Assembly (NCBI GenBank): GCA_013821265.1
Contig: JACDHD010000024.1
Span: forward strand, 1-35,329
Origin: Parachlamydiaceae bacterium
Lineage (GTDB): Bacteria > Chlamydiota > Chlamydiia > Chlamydiales > Parachlamydiaceae
Reading direction: 5' to 3'
Length of the DNA: 35,329 nucleotides
Part shown: positions 25,359 through 33,808 of the stretch, in pieces
How positions within the stretch are numbered: position 1 is the stretch's first letter
Layout of the letters: each line of letters opens with the position of its first letter
Notes under the pieces: model-generated
The model's database searches: none
Told to the model about the DNA's origin: nothing
The model's input: only the letters and a program-made list of their open reading frames with translations
Program-made: the position numbers and the translations under genes

Positions 25359-26720
25359 ATGACCACTATCAATGCGATGTTTCAATGGCAGTGCCATCCT
25401 AAATCGGAAGCGCTCTTGTCACATATTGTTGAAGAAAGCTGTCGGCAAAATCCATTTATCGAAGAGTTCAGGCAGAAACTGTTGTTAGAGACAAGTACCC
25501 GTTTGTTTGACTGGTTGGATCATGTTTCTGTTGGGTATGCGCAGCAACTAGAAAAAGAGTTAGAAGAAGATGGTTTTAAGACGGAATCGGTGACCGCCAC
25601 ATATCGCATTCTGCGACATCCTGGAGCACAGTTTCCGCGCGTTGTGATGCATGAAAATGAACAAGCGGGTGTGAGCTTAGCGTTGACCGTTGACAGCATC
25701 GCAGATTTCTTAATGGCAAATAATCTGACGGGTCATATTGAGGGCGATTTCTTAAGTTTCTACCGTCGTTGCTGCATTTCAACAGAGAGTGGAGTTTCAT
25801 TGTTCGTCGTGGAACGTAGAGGCACTGCCACCATGGAACCCTCGCATACTGAACAAAATTATGTGAATCATTACATGGAAGCCTCTGAGTTATGGCAGAC
25901 GCGTGCTCGCGACATGTTTAATGACGATGAAGCGATGGCACATACATTGGGAACAGCGCAACGTGTTACTGAACTTGTGGGTGAAGATTTAGCCGCGTGG
26001 ATTGTGTTGGAGTGCGAACGCAAGTATTGGCAGTCGCGCAACCTTGCAGCTCAATTGCAAAAAAATCGGCAAGATCGGTTAGGAATGGGTTGGGCGAATC
26101 ATGATCACCATACGTTTCGCTCGTCGCGTCGTCAATTTGCGCATCTTGTGCGCCTCTTTGAAATGTTAGGATTCCGCTGTCGTGAGCGTTTCTATGCAGG
26201 TAAGGAGGCAGGTTGGGGAGCTCAAGTGATGGAGCATCCAAATTGCAGACTGGTGCTATTTTTAGATGTCGATTTGCTTCCAAACGAAATAGAAATTGAT
26301 TTTCGTCATCAGCCACTGGAAGAGCTGCATGAGATGCATACCGTAGGATTGTGGTGTGGACTGCACGGGGATTCGATTTTGAAGTCAGGGATGCACCATT
26401 TGGAAGCGCAATTTATGTTTGAAGAGCTGACGCGCGATTTAAAGAATTCTGGAGTGGGCATGATGGAGCCCTTTAGCAATTTTCCATTCCTTAAGCAAGC
26501 TTTTACGAAGGGAGAGATGTGGAAAGTGGATTCCAAACGCGTGCAGCAGCTAGTTGAAGAGGGCGCCATTACACATGTTCAGGCAGAAAAATTTCTTGCT
26601 GCAGGGGCATTGGGAAGCCACATGGAGAATTTGCAGAGACGCGAAGGATATAAGGGATTCAATCAGAAGAATGTAAGCTTTATTATTGAAAAAACAGATC
26701 CACGCAACATTAACGCTTAA
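25359..26720 (+). CDS. 453-residue protein of unknown function, possible VOC-fold metalloprotein
   Basis: I do not recognise a defined family. Visible features are a helical N-terminal part (1-100) and a central His cluster NHDHHTFRSSRRQF (about 247-260). These are followed by LVRLFEMLGFRCRERFYAGK, AGWGAQVMEHPNCRLVLFLD and VDLLPNEIEIDF. The order of an H-rich strand, a helix ending in GF, and strands with AGWGAQ and Glu resembles vicinal-oxygen-chelate / DUF1338-type metalloenzymes, but this is a weak guess. The C-terminal third repeats hydrophobic helices (HMHTVGLWCG-like, FEELTRDLKNSG). The start ATG 25359 has GAGGG three bases upstream. The next gene starts 12 bases after its stop, so it shares an operon with two or three glycan-related genes and may modify a sugar or its precursor. 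Confidence 0.72.
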   Translation: MTTINAMFQWQCHPKSEALLSHIVEESCRQNPFIEEFRQKLLLETSTRLFDWLDHVSVGYAQQLEKELEEDGFKTESVTATYRILRHPGAQFPRVVMHENEQAGVSLALTVDSIADFLMANNLTGHIEGDFLSFYRRCCISTESGVSLFVVERRGTATMEPSHTEQNYVNHYMEASELWQTRARDMFNDDEAMAHTLGTAQRVTELVGEDLAAWIVLECERKYWQSRNLAAQLQKNRQDRLGMGWANHDHHTFRSSRRQFAHLVRLFEMLGFRCRERFYAGKEAGWGAQVMEHPNCRLVLFLDVDLLPNEIEIDFRHQPLEELHEMHTVGLWCGLHGDSILKSGMHHLEAQFMFEELTRDLKNSGVGMMEPFSNFPFLKQAFTKGEMWKVDSKRVQQLVEEGAITHVQAEKFLAAGALGSHMENLQRREGYKGFNQKNVSFIIEKTDPRNINA

Positions 26721-26732
26721 TAAAATGAATAT

Positions 26733-27800
26733 ATGCTGCAAAATGAAGGTCGCATTTACTACTTTTGTCCTAGCTATAGCAGGCCCATTGGGGGGCTGAA
26801 AAAAATTTATCAGCATGTCGATATTCTCAATGCTGCGGGAATTCCGTCATATGTGGTTCATAGCGAAATGGGTTTTCGCTGTGATTGGTTTGAGAATAAA
26901 ACACCTGTTGCATACATAGAAGCTGCGAATGATCCCTTGCTTGTTTTAAACGATGAAGGGGATGAATCTTATTTACCTCCTTTTTCAGCTTATGACATTT
27001 TGGTATTGCCTGAACTGATGGCATATCAAATAGCGCCCCATACAATCGCTTTAGGGCAATACATCGTGATTTTTAATCAAAATGCCTACTTAACATTTCA
27101 GCCTGTGAAATTACCCACCGTTCCGTTTACGGCTTTGAGAGAAAATGAAGATAAAACTCCTTATTACAATAGCAATTTACTGGGTACCATTGTTGTATCG
27201 GAAGATTTGGTTGAATTTCTTGAGTATGCATTTCCAGGTCTGGCTCTCTATCATGTGCATATTACTATTGATTTTTCGCTTTTTCAATATAGTAAGGAAA
27301 AGAAAAAACAAATTGCCTACATGCCACGCAAGCATAAAAATCAAAATACGCAACTCGTCAACATTTTAAAGGAGCGAAATAATCTTTCTGGATGGACATT
27401 TGTTCCCATTGATAATGTGAGTGAGCAAGAGGTGGCGCGCATTTTGCAAGATAGTGCTCTCTTTTTAAGCTTTTCTGAAGAAGAGGGCTTTGGGTTACCT
27501 CCTTTTGAAGCGATGGCTTGTGGATGCATTGTCATCGGATATCATGGACAGGGAGGAAAGGAATTTTTAATACCCCCGTATGCTTATCCAATTAACGATG
27601 GAGAAGTGTTGCTGTTTGCTCAAACGGTGGAAAAAATAGTCTTGGACTACAATAAAAATGAGAAATTTTATCAAGACCAGGCTCAAAAGGCATCTGAATT
27701 TATTTACAAAAACTATTCGCAACGACGAGAAGAAGAGGAGCTGAAAGCGATCTGGTTGCAGATTATTGAAAAACATCAAAAAGCATTGGCTGCATTATGA
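26733..27800 (+). CDS. GT4-like glycosyltransferase
   Basis: The 355-residue protein probably transfers a sugar from a nucleotide donor to a lipid-linked or surface glycan. The N-terminal acceptor half begins IYYFCPSYSRPIGGLKKIYQ, where the GGLKK loop resembles the GG motif of GT-B enzymes. The donor half has the diagnostic EEEGFGLPPFEAMACGCIVI (about 248-267), in which the first Glu and the EGFGLPPFE Glu contact the nucleotide sugar. No membrane segment is present, so it should act on the cytoplasmic face. The start ATG 26733 has no clear Shine-Dalgarno sequence and follows the upstream stop by 12 bases. Its stop overlaps the next start by ATGA, so translation of the HAD paralogue A is coupled to it. 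Confidence 0.85.
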   Translation: MLQNEGRIYYFCPSYSRPIGGLKKIYQHVDILNAAGIPSYVVHSEMGFRCDWFENKTPVAYIEAANDPLLVLNDEGDESYLPPFSAYDILVLPELMAYQIAPHTIALGQYIVIFNQNAYLTFQPVKLPTVPFTALRENEDKTPYYNSNLLGTIVVSEDLVEFLEYAFPGLALYHVHITIDFSLFQYSKEKKKQIAYMPRKHKNQNTQLVNILKERNNLSGWTFVPIDNVSEQEVARILQDSALFLSFSEEEGFGLPPFEAMACGCIVIGYHGQGGKEFLIPPYAYPINDGEVLLFAQTVEKIVLDYNKNEKFYQDQAQKASEFIYKNYSQRREEEELKAIWLQIIEKHQKALAAL

Positions 27801-30421
27801 TGACACTTACACGTAATACAGATGCACGCCTTATTTCCGCTTATCAGCAAATTGAAGCAGGCACGGTGAAGACATTATCGATTGATGTGTTCGACACCTT
27901 ATTGTGGCGCAAGGTTCCACGCCCTGTTGATCTTTTTCTTTTGTTGGGCGAACAATTAAAAAATGAGGGATGGCTTATAGAAAGTATTTCTGCAGATTGT
28001 TTTGCAGCACTACGTCAACAGGCAGAACAAGTTGCGCGTCTGAAGAAGACAGAGATGTACAAAGTTAAAGAAAAGAAGATGTCAATCCTTCCTGAAGTTA
28101 CTCTAAAGGAAATTTATTGGACGTGCAGCGGATTATTTAACAGAGTTTCCATTGATGAAATGGTTCAAGGAAAAAAAGGGATTATTAATGAATCGGATGT
28201 GGATGATCTAGTTGCCCTTGAGGTTGATTGGGAAACACGCATGACCGAATTAGATCTCAATATCGTGCGTCTTATTCATTTTGCGCATGAGCATCAAGTT
28301 CCGGTGTTATTGATCTCTGATACATATTTGGAGCATGTACAGTTAAGCAACATTCTAAATGGCATCGATTCCCTTTCTGGTAAACCTCTGTTTTCATTTA
28401 TTTACAAATTATTTGTATCTTGTGAGCATGGTTGTGGCAAACAAACTGGATTATTTAAGGTTGTGTTAGAGGAGTTTGGGATTTTGCCGGAATCGTTGAT
28501 GCACATCGGAGATAACTACTACTGCGATTATGTGAGTGCTCAGGAATTGGGAATACAAACGATCTATTATTCAAAAATGACTCCCGATTTGTTGAAGACA
28601 TTGAGTTTTGAATGGCCTGAGCAAAACTTAAGGGAACGTATGAAGTGCCTAGATCCAGATCAGGGTGACTTTGGACTGACCTCACTACGCTGTAAGATCG
28701 CTCACCACATTGACTGTTTGGAATTAACAGAAGAAGAGGCGTTCTACTGGCGTTATGGAGCCTCTATATTGGCTCCTGTAGTGGTAGGATTTGTCCAATG
28801 GATTTATCAGCGTTGTCAGCACTTGAAAGAATCACGTGTCTTTTGCTTGATGCGTGAAGGGCAACTTTATGCACATCTCATTCGAGAATATGCGACATAT
28901 TATCCAGAGTGGCAGATAGAGGCTCAAGAGCTATGGGTTTCACGCCAATTTATTATTCATGCGTGCATTAGACAGGCACATTTTCATGAATTATTGGTGC
29001 TCACGTACTCTTCACCTGCAGCTCCTCACACGTTGGGTGAGTTTTGTCATGAGTTAGGATTAGACATCAATAAAATTAGTCATTTCATTGAATATCAGCA
29101 TGTCAAATTGGAAGATCCTCATTTTTGTGAAGAGGTTGCTCGCTACTTGAGTGGAACCCTCGAACTACGCGATGAGATTGTGTGGCAGTCTGCGCAAAAA
29201 AGAAAGCGGTTCCTCAAGTATCTATCGTCACTAGTTGATTTATCGCAACTTAAGCATATGACTGTTGTGGATGTGGGATGGATTGGGACAATTCAAGGAT
29301 CGATTCAGATGATTCTTCATTTAGAAGGATATCCCATTCAAGTACATGGCTTGTACATAGGTACCGACCATCGCGCATCCTATGCTTTACTACAAGGATT
29401 TATTCGCGAGGGCTATTTATTCAATGCTGGCCAGCCTGTGGACGTAGCTTTGGTAATTCAGCGTGGATTTTATGTGCTGGAACAAAGTGCCACTGCGGAT
29501 CTATTGCCTTTAATTGACATTGATGATGAGGGAAAAGTGGTTCACGGCGAGTCGATCATCGGTAAGCAGCAGCAAGCGCAGGTTGTACTGGTACGTCGTG
29601 GGATTGAGGCGATGTGTCATTTGATGGGACAGACAGTGGCGCGCGGAGCGATTAAGTGGAATCCGTTTTCAGAAGCCCTTATTGAGCAGCTGCGACAAAT
29701 CTTAGTACGGTTAACGGGGCACCCCACTCATAGAGAAGCAGTAAAATTTGGACATTGGTCTCACGATCACCGCAGTGGGACCCACCATGCACACGTGCTA
29801 GGTAAAGATAAGTATTACGATAAATTCATCGGAGACATGTTTCCAGATGAGGTATTTAAGGATTTAGCGATCGCATGGCCTGCGGCCTATGCGGCGAAAA
29901 AAGACGAGAACTACGCGATCGCTGCACAGTTGGTAAGAAGTGGTTTGTTAAAGAAAGAGAGCTTTTTGTCGCACGACACCATCCCCTTGAAGGTTTTTTT
30001 GGATACGGGTTCAGGCTTTCATAAGAAAGCGACTCGCGCAATTTCGTTGCACAGCAATGCGAATCGTCGTTTTTATGCGTTTACAAAATTGTGCTCTTTT
30101 ATTCACCCCATGCGGAATGTACGCTTGGAGTTGTTTCCTCATGGGGCTTCCTTAATTCGCATCAAGAGTCTGCGTTTTAATTGTCATCTGCGTAGTACAT
30201 CTGCTCCAGAGATGCTCGCATTTTTTGAAGGAGATGAAGAGCCTGATATTGGTTGGGAAGCGACTAAGGTTGTAGGCGGAGGGATGTTTTTCTGTGAGGA
30301 GAATCAGTCGCTGATCATTGACTATCGGTTTGATGATCCTGGAGTGTATATGATTCAGTGTAGCTTCTGTTTTGAACTATTGCCAATTGAGCAGGCAAAT
30401 CGTTCCTTACTACATCTGTGA
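27797..30421 (+). CDS. COG5610-like HAD hydrolase fused to a glycan-related domain, paralogue A
   Basis: An 874-residue multidomain protein. The N-terminal HAD module has motif I SIDVFDTLLWRK (about 27-38, two Asp), motif II LLISDTYLEH (about 172) and motif III HIGDNYYCDYVSAQELG (about 235), as in the predicted hydrolases COG5610 found in polysaccharide clusters. The middle region has VFCLMREGQLYAHLI (about 349) and VVDVGWIGTIQGSIQMI (about 490), typical of the same group. A beta-rich C-terminal domain (about 730-868) begins VFLDTGSGFHKKATR and resembles accessory domains on polysaccharide enzymes. The HAD part probably removes a phosphate, perhaps from a sugar phosphate; the substrate is unknown. 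Its ATG overlaps the glycosyltransferase stop, and a second Met follows immediately. It is closely related to the next gene. Confidence 0.82.
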   Translation: MMTLTRNTDARLISAYQQIEAGTVKTLSIDVFDTLLWRKVPRPVDLFLLLGEQLKNEGWLIESISADCFAALRQQAEQVARLKKTEMYKVKEKKMSILPEVTLKEIYWTCSGLFNRVSIDEMVQGKKGIINESDVDDLVALEVDWETRMTELDLNIVRLIHFAHEHQVPVLLISDTYLEHVQLSNILNGIDSLSGKPLFSFIYKLFVSCEHGCGKQTGLFKVVLEEFGILPESLMHIGDNYYCDYVSAQELGIQTIYYSKMTPDLLKTLSFEWPEQNLRERMKCLDPDQGDFGLTSLRCKIAHHIDCLELTEEEAFYWRYGASILAPVVVGFVQWIYQRCQHLKESRVFCLMREGQLYAHLIREYATYYPEWQIEAQELWVSRQFIIHACIRQAHFHELLVLTYSSPAAPHTLGEFCHELGLDINKISHFIEYQHVKLEDPHFCEEVARYLSGTLELRDEIVWQSAQKRKRFLKYLSSLVDLSQLKHMTVVDVGWIGTIQGSIQMILHLEGYPIQVHGLYIGTDHRASYALLQGFIREGYLFNAGQPVDVALVIQRGFYVLEQSATADLLPLIDIDDEGKVVHGESIIGKQQQAQVVLVRRGIEAMCHLMGQTVARGAIKWNPFSEALIEQLRQILVRLTGHPTHREAVKFGHWSHDHRSGTHHAHVLGKDKYYDKFIGDMFPDEVFKDLAIAWPAAYAAKKDENYAIAAQLVRSGLLKKESFLSHDTIPLKVFLDTGSGFHKKATRAISLHSNANRRFYAFTKLCSFIHPMRNVRLELFPHGASLIRIKSLRFNCHLRSTSAPEMLAFFEGDEEPDIGWEATKVVGGGMFFCEENQSLIIDYRFDDPGVYMIQCSFCFELLPIEQANRSLLHL

Positions 30422-30467
30422 GCATTAACAATTTTCTTGATTAACGCTTAATGGAATGAACACAGTG

Positions 30468-30605
30468 GTACATGTTCACCATAATATGGGACCAGACCGC
30501 GGCGGTCTGGTCTTTTGTCTGCCAGGCCGAAGACGACCTGGTTTTGCAGGGCGGGACGCCCTGGTTACTTTCAGGTCGAAGACGACCTGGTGCGTGAACA
30601 TGTAC
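30468..30605. mobile_element. Family A MITE-like element, copy 2, with target-site duplication
   Basis: The 138-bp element has perfect 12-bp terminal inverted repeats GTACATGTTCAC (30468-30479) and GTGAACATGTAC (30594-30605). It is flanked by the exact 8-bp direct repeat ACACAGTG (30460-30467 and 30606-30613). It contains four hairpin modules, starting near 30492, 30522, 30547 and 30572, one more than copy 1. Its module order is that of copy 1 in reverse, so the copies are inverted relative to each other. No transposase is encoded, so mobilisation would be in trans. Confidence 0.9.
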
Positions 30606-30621
30606 ACACAGTGGCTACATA

Positions 30622-33249
30622 ATGAAGACAAAAGAACAAATATATAACACAGATGCACGCCTCATTGCCGCTTATCAACAAATTGAAGCAGGCACTGTTA
30701 CAACATTATCGATTGATGTGTTCGACACCCTACTGTGGCGCAAGGTTCCGCGTCCTGTCGATCTTTTTCTTTTGTTAGGCCAACAGTTAAAAAGAGAAGG
30801 GTGGCTCATAGAAGCTATTTCTGCAGATTGCTTTGCAGCACTGCGTCAACAGGCAGAGCAAGTAGCGCGTCTGAAGAAGACTGAGATGTACAAAGTTAAT
30901 CAAGAGAAGATGTCCATTCTTCCTGAAGTAACGCTTAAGGAAGTTTATTGGACGTGCAGCGGACTATTTAACAAAGTTTCGATCGATGAAATGGTTCAAG
31001 GCAAAAAGGGGATTATTAATGAATCGGATGTGGATGATCTAGTTGCCCTTGAGGTGGATTGGGAAATACGCATGACAGAGTTAGATCTCAATATCGTGCG
31101 TCTTATTCATTTTGCGCATCAGCATCAAGTTTCAGTGATGTTGATCTCTGATACCTATTTAGAACATGTGCATTTGAGTAAAATTCTAAATTGCATCGAC
31201 CCCTTTTCAGGTAATCCCCTCTTTTCATTTATTCATAAATTATTTGTGTCCTGTGAGTATGGTTGTGGCAAGCAAACAGGTTTATTTAAGATTGTGTTAG
31301 AAGAGTTTGGGATTTTGCCAGAGTCGTTACTGCACATTGGAGACAACTACCACAGCGACTATACGAGTGCTCAGGAATTGGGAATACAAACGATCTATTA
31401 TTCCAAAATGACTCCCGATTTAGTGAAGACATTGAGTTTTGAATGGTCTGAGCACAACTTAAGGGAGCGCCTGAAGTGCCTAGATCCAAATGAGGGTGAC
31501 TTTGGATTGACCTCACTGCGCTGTAAGATCGCTCATCACATTGATTGTTTGGAATTAAAAGAAGAAGAGGCGTTCTACTGGCGTTATGGAGCCTCTATAT
31601 TGGCTCCTGTGTTAGTAGGATTTGTCCAATGGATTTATCAACGCTGTCAGCACTTGAAAGAATCACGCGTCTTTTGTTTGATGCGAGAAGGACAACTTTA
31701 CGCGCATCTCATCCGTGAGTATGCTCCGTATTATCCAGAGTGGCAGATAGAAGCGCAAGAGCTATGGGTATCGCGTCAGTTTATGATTCCTGCTTGCATC
31801 AGACAAGCACATGTTCATGAGATAATGATGCTTGCATTTTTTACGCCAGCAACTCCTCAAACACTAGCTGAATTTTGTCATACTTTGGGATTGGACATTA
31901 CTAAAATAGATCACTTCAAAGAATATCAGCATGTGAAAATGGATCAACTTCATTTTTGCGAAGAGGTGGCACACTATTTGAGTGGTACGCCGGAACTGCG
32001 TGATGAGATCATATGGCAGTCTGCGCAAAAAAGAAAGCGTTTTATCAAACACTTGTCATCACTGGTTGATTTATCGCAACTTAAGCAGATGACTGTTGTA
32101 GATGTAGGGTGGGGTGGGACGATTCAAGGATCTATTCAGATGATTCTTTACTTAGAAGGATATTCCATTAAGGTGCATGGCTTATATATAGGTACAGATG
32201 ATCGTGCGTCTTATCCAATGCTTCAAGGTTTTGTACGCGAAGGTTATCTTTTTAATGCAGGACAACCTGAAGACATAGCAAAGATCATTCAACGTGGATT
32301 TCATGTACTGGAACAAAGCGCTACCGCTGATTTACTGCCTCTAGTTGACTTTGACAAGGAGGGTAAAGTCGTTCATGGGGAGTCAATCATTGGCAAGGAA
32401 CAGCAAAGGCAGGTTGTGTTAGTGCGTCGTGGAATGAAGGCTATGTGTCATTTAATTGGGCAAACTGTCGCAAGAGAAGCTATTAAGTGGAATTCGATTT
32501 CACAACAGTTAATTGAGCAACTGCGACAAATTTTATTGCGCTCAACGGGTCATCCCACGCACAAAGAGGCTGTTAAATTTGGACATTGGTCTCATGACCA
32601 TCGCGTTGGAGCGCATGCACACGTATTAGCTAAGGATAAATATTACAACAAGTTCATTGCAGACATACCGCCAGAGATGGCATTTAGAGATTCAGCAATT
32701 GCTTGGCCTGCGGCCTATATCGCTAAGAAAGATGAGAATTATGCGCTTGCTGCGCAGTTTGTGAGACGCAATTTATTAGAAAAAGAGAGCTTTTTGTCAC
32801 ACGACACCGTACCCTTTAAGGTTTTTTTGGATACGGGTTCTGGTTTTCACAAGAAGGCAACAAGAGCCCTTTCCTTACGCAGCAACGCAAATCGTCGCTT
32901 TTATGCGTTAACGAAATTGCGCTCCTTTATTCATCCTATGCGGAATGTGCGATTGGAATTATCGCCTCATGTGGCTTCCTTAATTCGCATCAAGAGTTTG
33001 CGATTTAATTGTCATCTACGCAGCACGGCCTCTACTCATATGTTGGCTTTTTTTGAAAGCAACGAAGAACCTGATATTGGTTGGGAGGCTACCAAGGTGG
33101 TTGGAGGAGGGATGTTTTTCTGTGAAGAGAATCAACCACTGATTATCGATTACCGTTTTGACGATCCCGGAGTGTATTTGATTCAGCTGAGTGTCTGCTT
33201 TGAGCTGCTAGCGATTGAAGAGGCTAATCGTTCTTTCCTCAATTTGTGA
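30622..33249 (+). CDS. COG5610-like HAD hydrolase fused to a glycan-related domain, paralogue B
   Basis: This 875-residue tandem duplicate of paralogue A has the same domain order and retained HAD motifs: SIDVFDTLLWRK, LISDTYLEH and HIGDNYHSDYTSAQELG. The first 290 residues of the two proteins look about 85-90% identical by eye. Differences cluster around residues 390-430, including MMLAFFTPATPQTLAEF here against LVLTYSSPAAPHTLGEF in A. In motif III, paralogue B has the canonical SD of the family where A has CD. The start ATG 30622 lies only 8 bases past the target duplication of a family A element and has no obvious ribosome-binding site. The ancestral 5' region was therefore disrupted, and expression may depend on read-through or on the element. 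A family B element follows 30 bases after the stop. Confidence 0.82.
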   Translation: MKTKEQIYNTDARLIAAYQQIEAGTVTTLSIDVFDTLLWRKVPRPVDLFLLLGQQLKREGWLIEAISADCFAALRQQAEQVARLKKTEMYKVNQEKMSILPEVTLKEVYWTCSGLFNKVSIDEMVQGKKGIINESDVDDLVALEVDWEIRMTELDLNIVRLIHFAHQHQVSVMLISDTYLEHVHLSKILNCIDPFSGNPLFSFIHKLFVSCEYGCGKQTGLFKIVLEEFGILPESLLHIGDNYHSDYTSAQELGIQTIYYSKMTPDLVKTLSFEWSEHNLRERLKCLDPNEGDFGLTSLRCKIAHHIDCLELKEEEAFYWRYGASILAPVLVGFVQWIYQRCQHLKESRVFCLMREGQLYAHLIREYAPYYPEWQIEAQELWVSRQFMIPACIRQAHVHEIMMLAFFTPATPQTLAEFCHTLGLDITKIDHFKEYQHVKMDQLHFCEEVAHYLSGTPELRDEIIWQSAQKRKRFIKHLSSLVDLSQLKQMTVVDVGWGGTIQGSIQMILYLEGYSIKVHGLYIGTDDRASYPMLQGFVREGYLFNAGQPEDIAKIIQRGFHVLEQSATADLLPLVDFDKEGKVVHGESIIGKEQQRQVVLVRRGMKAMCHLIGQTVAREAIKWNSISQQLIEQLRQILLRSTGHPTHKEAVKFGHWSHDHRVGAHAHVLAKDKYYNKFIADIPPEMAFRDSAIAWPAAYIAKKDENYALAAQFVRRNLLEKESFLSHDTVPFKVFLDTGSGFHKKATRALSLRSNANRRFYALTKLRSFIHPMRNVRLELSPHVASLIRIKSLRFNCHLRSTASTHMLAFFESNEEPDIGWEATKVVGGGMFFCEENQPLIIDYRFDDPGVYLIQLSVCFELLAIEEANRSFLNL

Positions 33250-33279
33250 TGAAAAAAAAGGAAGAAATTCAGATTTCGC

Positions 33280-33426
33280 TTCCGTGCCCGTGCCCGTGAG
33301 CGTGCCCATGCCCGACTTGCTAAAAAAACAACACACAAATGTGATGTCTTAACCGTTACTTTTTAACAATCTACTATTTTGGGAATCGGGCACGGGCACG
33401 GAAAGAAAGTGGGGCACGGGCACGGA
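33280..33426. mobile_element. Family B MITE-like inverted repeat, copy 3
   Basis: The main element spans 33280-33403, with TTCCGTGCCCGTGCCCGTGA at the left and CGGGCACGGGCACGGAA at the right. An extra partial right end, GGGGCACGGGCACGGA, lies at 33411-33426. The left arm continues through GCGTGCCC and CCCGACTTGCTAAA as in copy 2, so these two share a recent ancestor; the right arm is shorter. It separates the island from rpsU. Confidence 0.8.
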
Positions 33427-33528
33427 TTTAGCCTTGCGTGATAACTCAGCAATGTAGTAAGATGGCACGTATATTGGACGGGATTAGCCGTAAACACCGT
33501 AATTTTTAACAACACTAGGATGAGTGCA

Positions 33529-33708
33529 ATGACTCTAGTTAAAGTTCGCACAGGGGATTCTATCGACAAAGCTCTACGTGCTTTGAAGAAGCGTTTAGAT
33601 AAAGAAGGCGTGATGAAAGCTGTAAAAGCACATCGTTTCTACTCAAAACCTTCAGTTAGAAAACGCGCAAAAGCGAAAGCTGCTCTGAAATACAAAAGAC
33701 AACGCTAA
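33529..33708 (+). CDS. rpsU: 30S ribosomal protein S21
   Basis: This 59-residue basic protein of the small ribosomal subunit contributes to mRNA start-site selection. [20 protein letters not shown] and [20 protein letters not shown] are characteristic. I choose the ATG at 33529 (MTLVKVR) because AGGA lies eight bases upstream and it gives the usual length. The in-frame ATG at 33520 would add three residues and lacks a Shine-Dalgarno sequence. A strong terminator follows. It precedes dnaJ, as CT342-CT341 do in C. trachomatis. The tsaD-like gene expected between rpsU and lon is absent from this window; the glycan island takes that place. Confidence 0.93.
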   Translation: MTLVKVRTGDSIDKALRALKKRLDKEGVMKAVKAHRFYSKPSVRKRAKAKAALKYKRQR

Positions 33709-33725
33709 TACCTGTGTTGATGTAA

Positions 33726-33754
33726 TCCGCAAGCTATCTTGCGGACTTTTTTTT
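33726..33754 (+). terminator. Rho-independent terminator of rpsU
   Basis: A perfect 8-bp stem TCCGCAAG/CTTGCGGA with loop CTAT, followed after one base by eight consecutive T residues, begins 18 bases after the rpsU stop codon. This is the clearest intrinsic terminator in the window. Confidence 0.9.
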
Positions 33755-33808
33755 ATTATTATCAGACACTAAAATCAAAAAAACTTACTTTGTCTTGATG
33801 GAACAACC

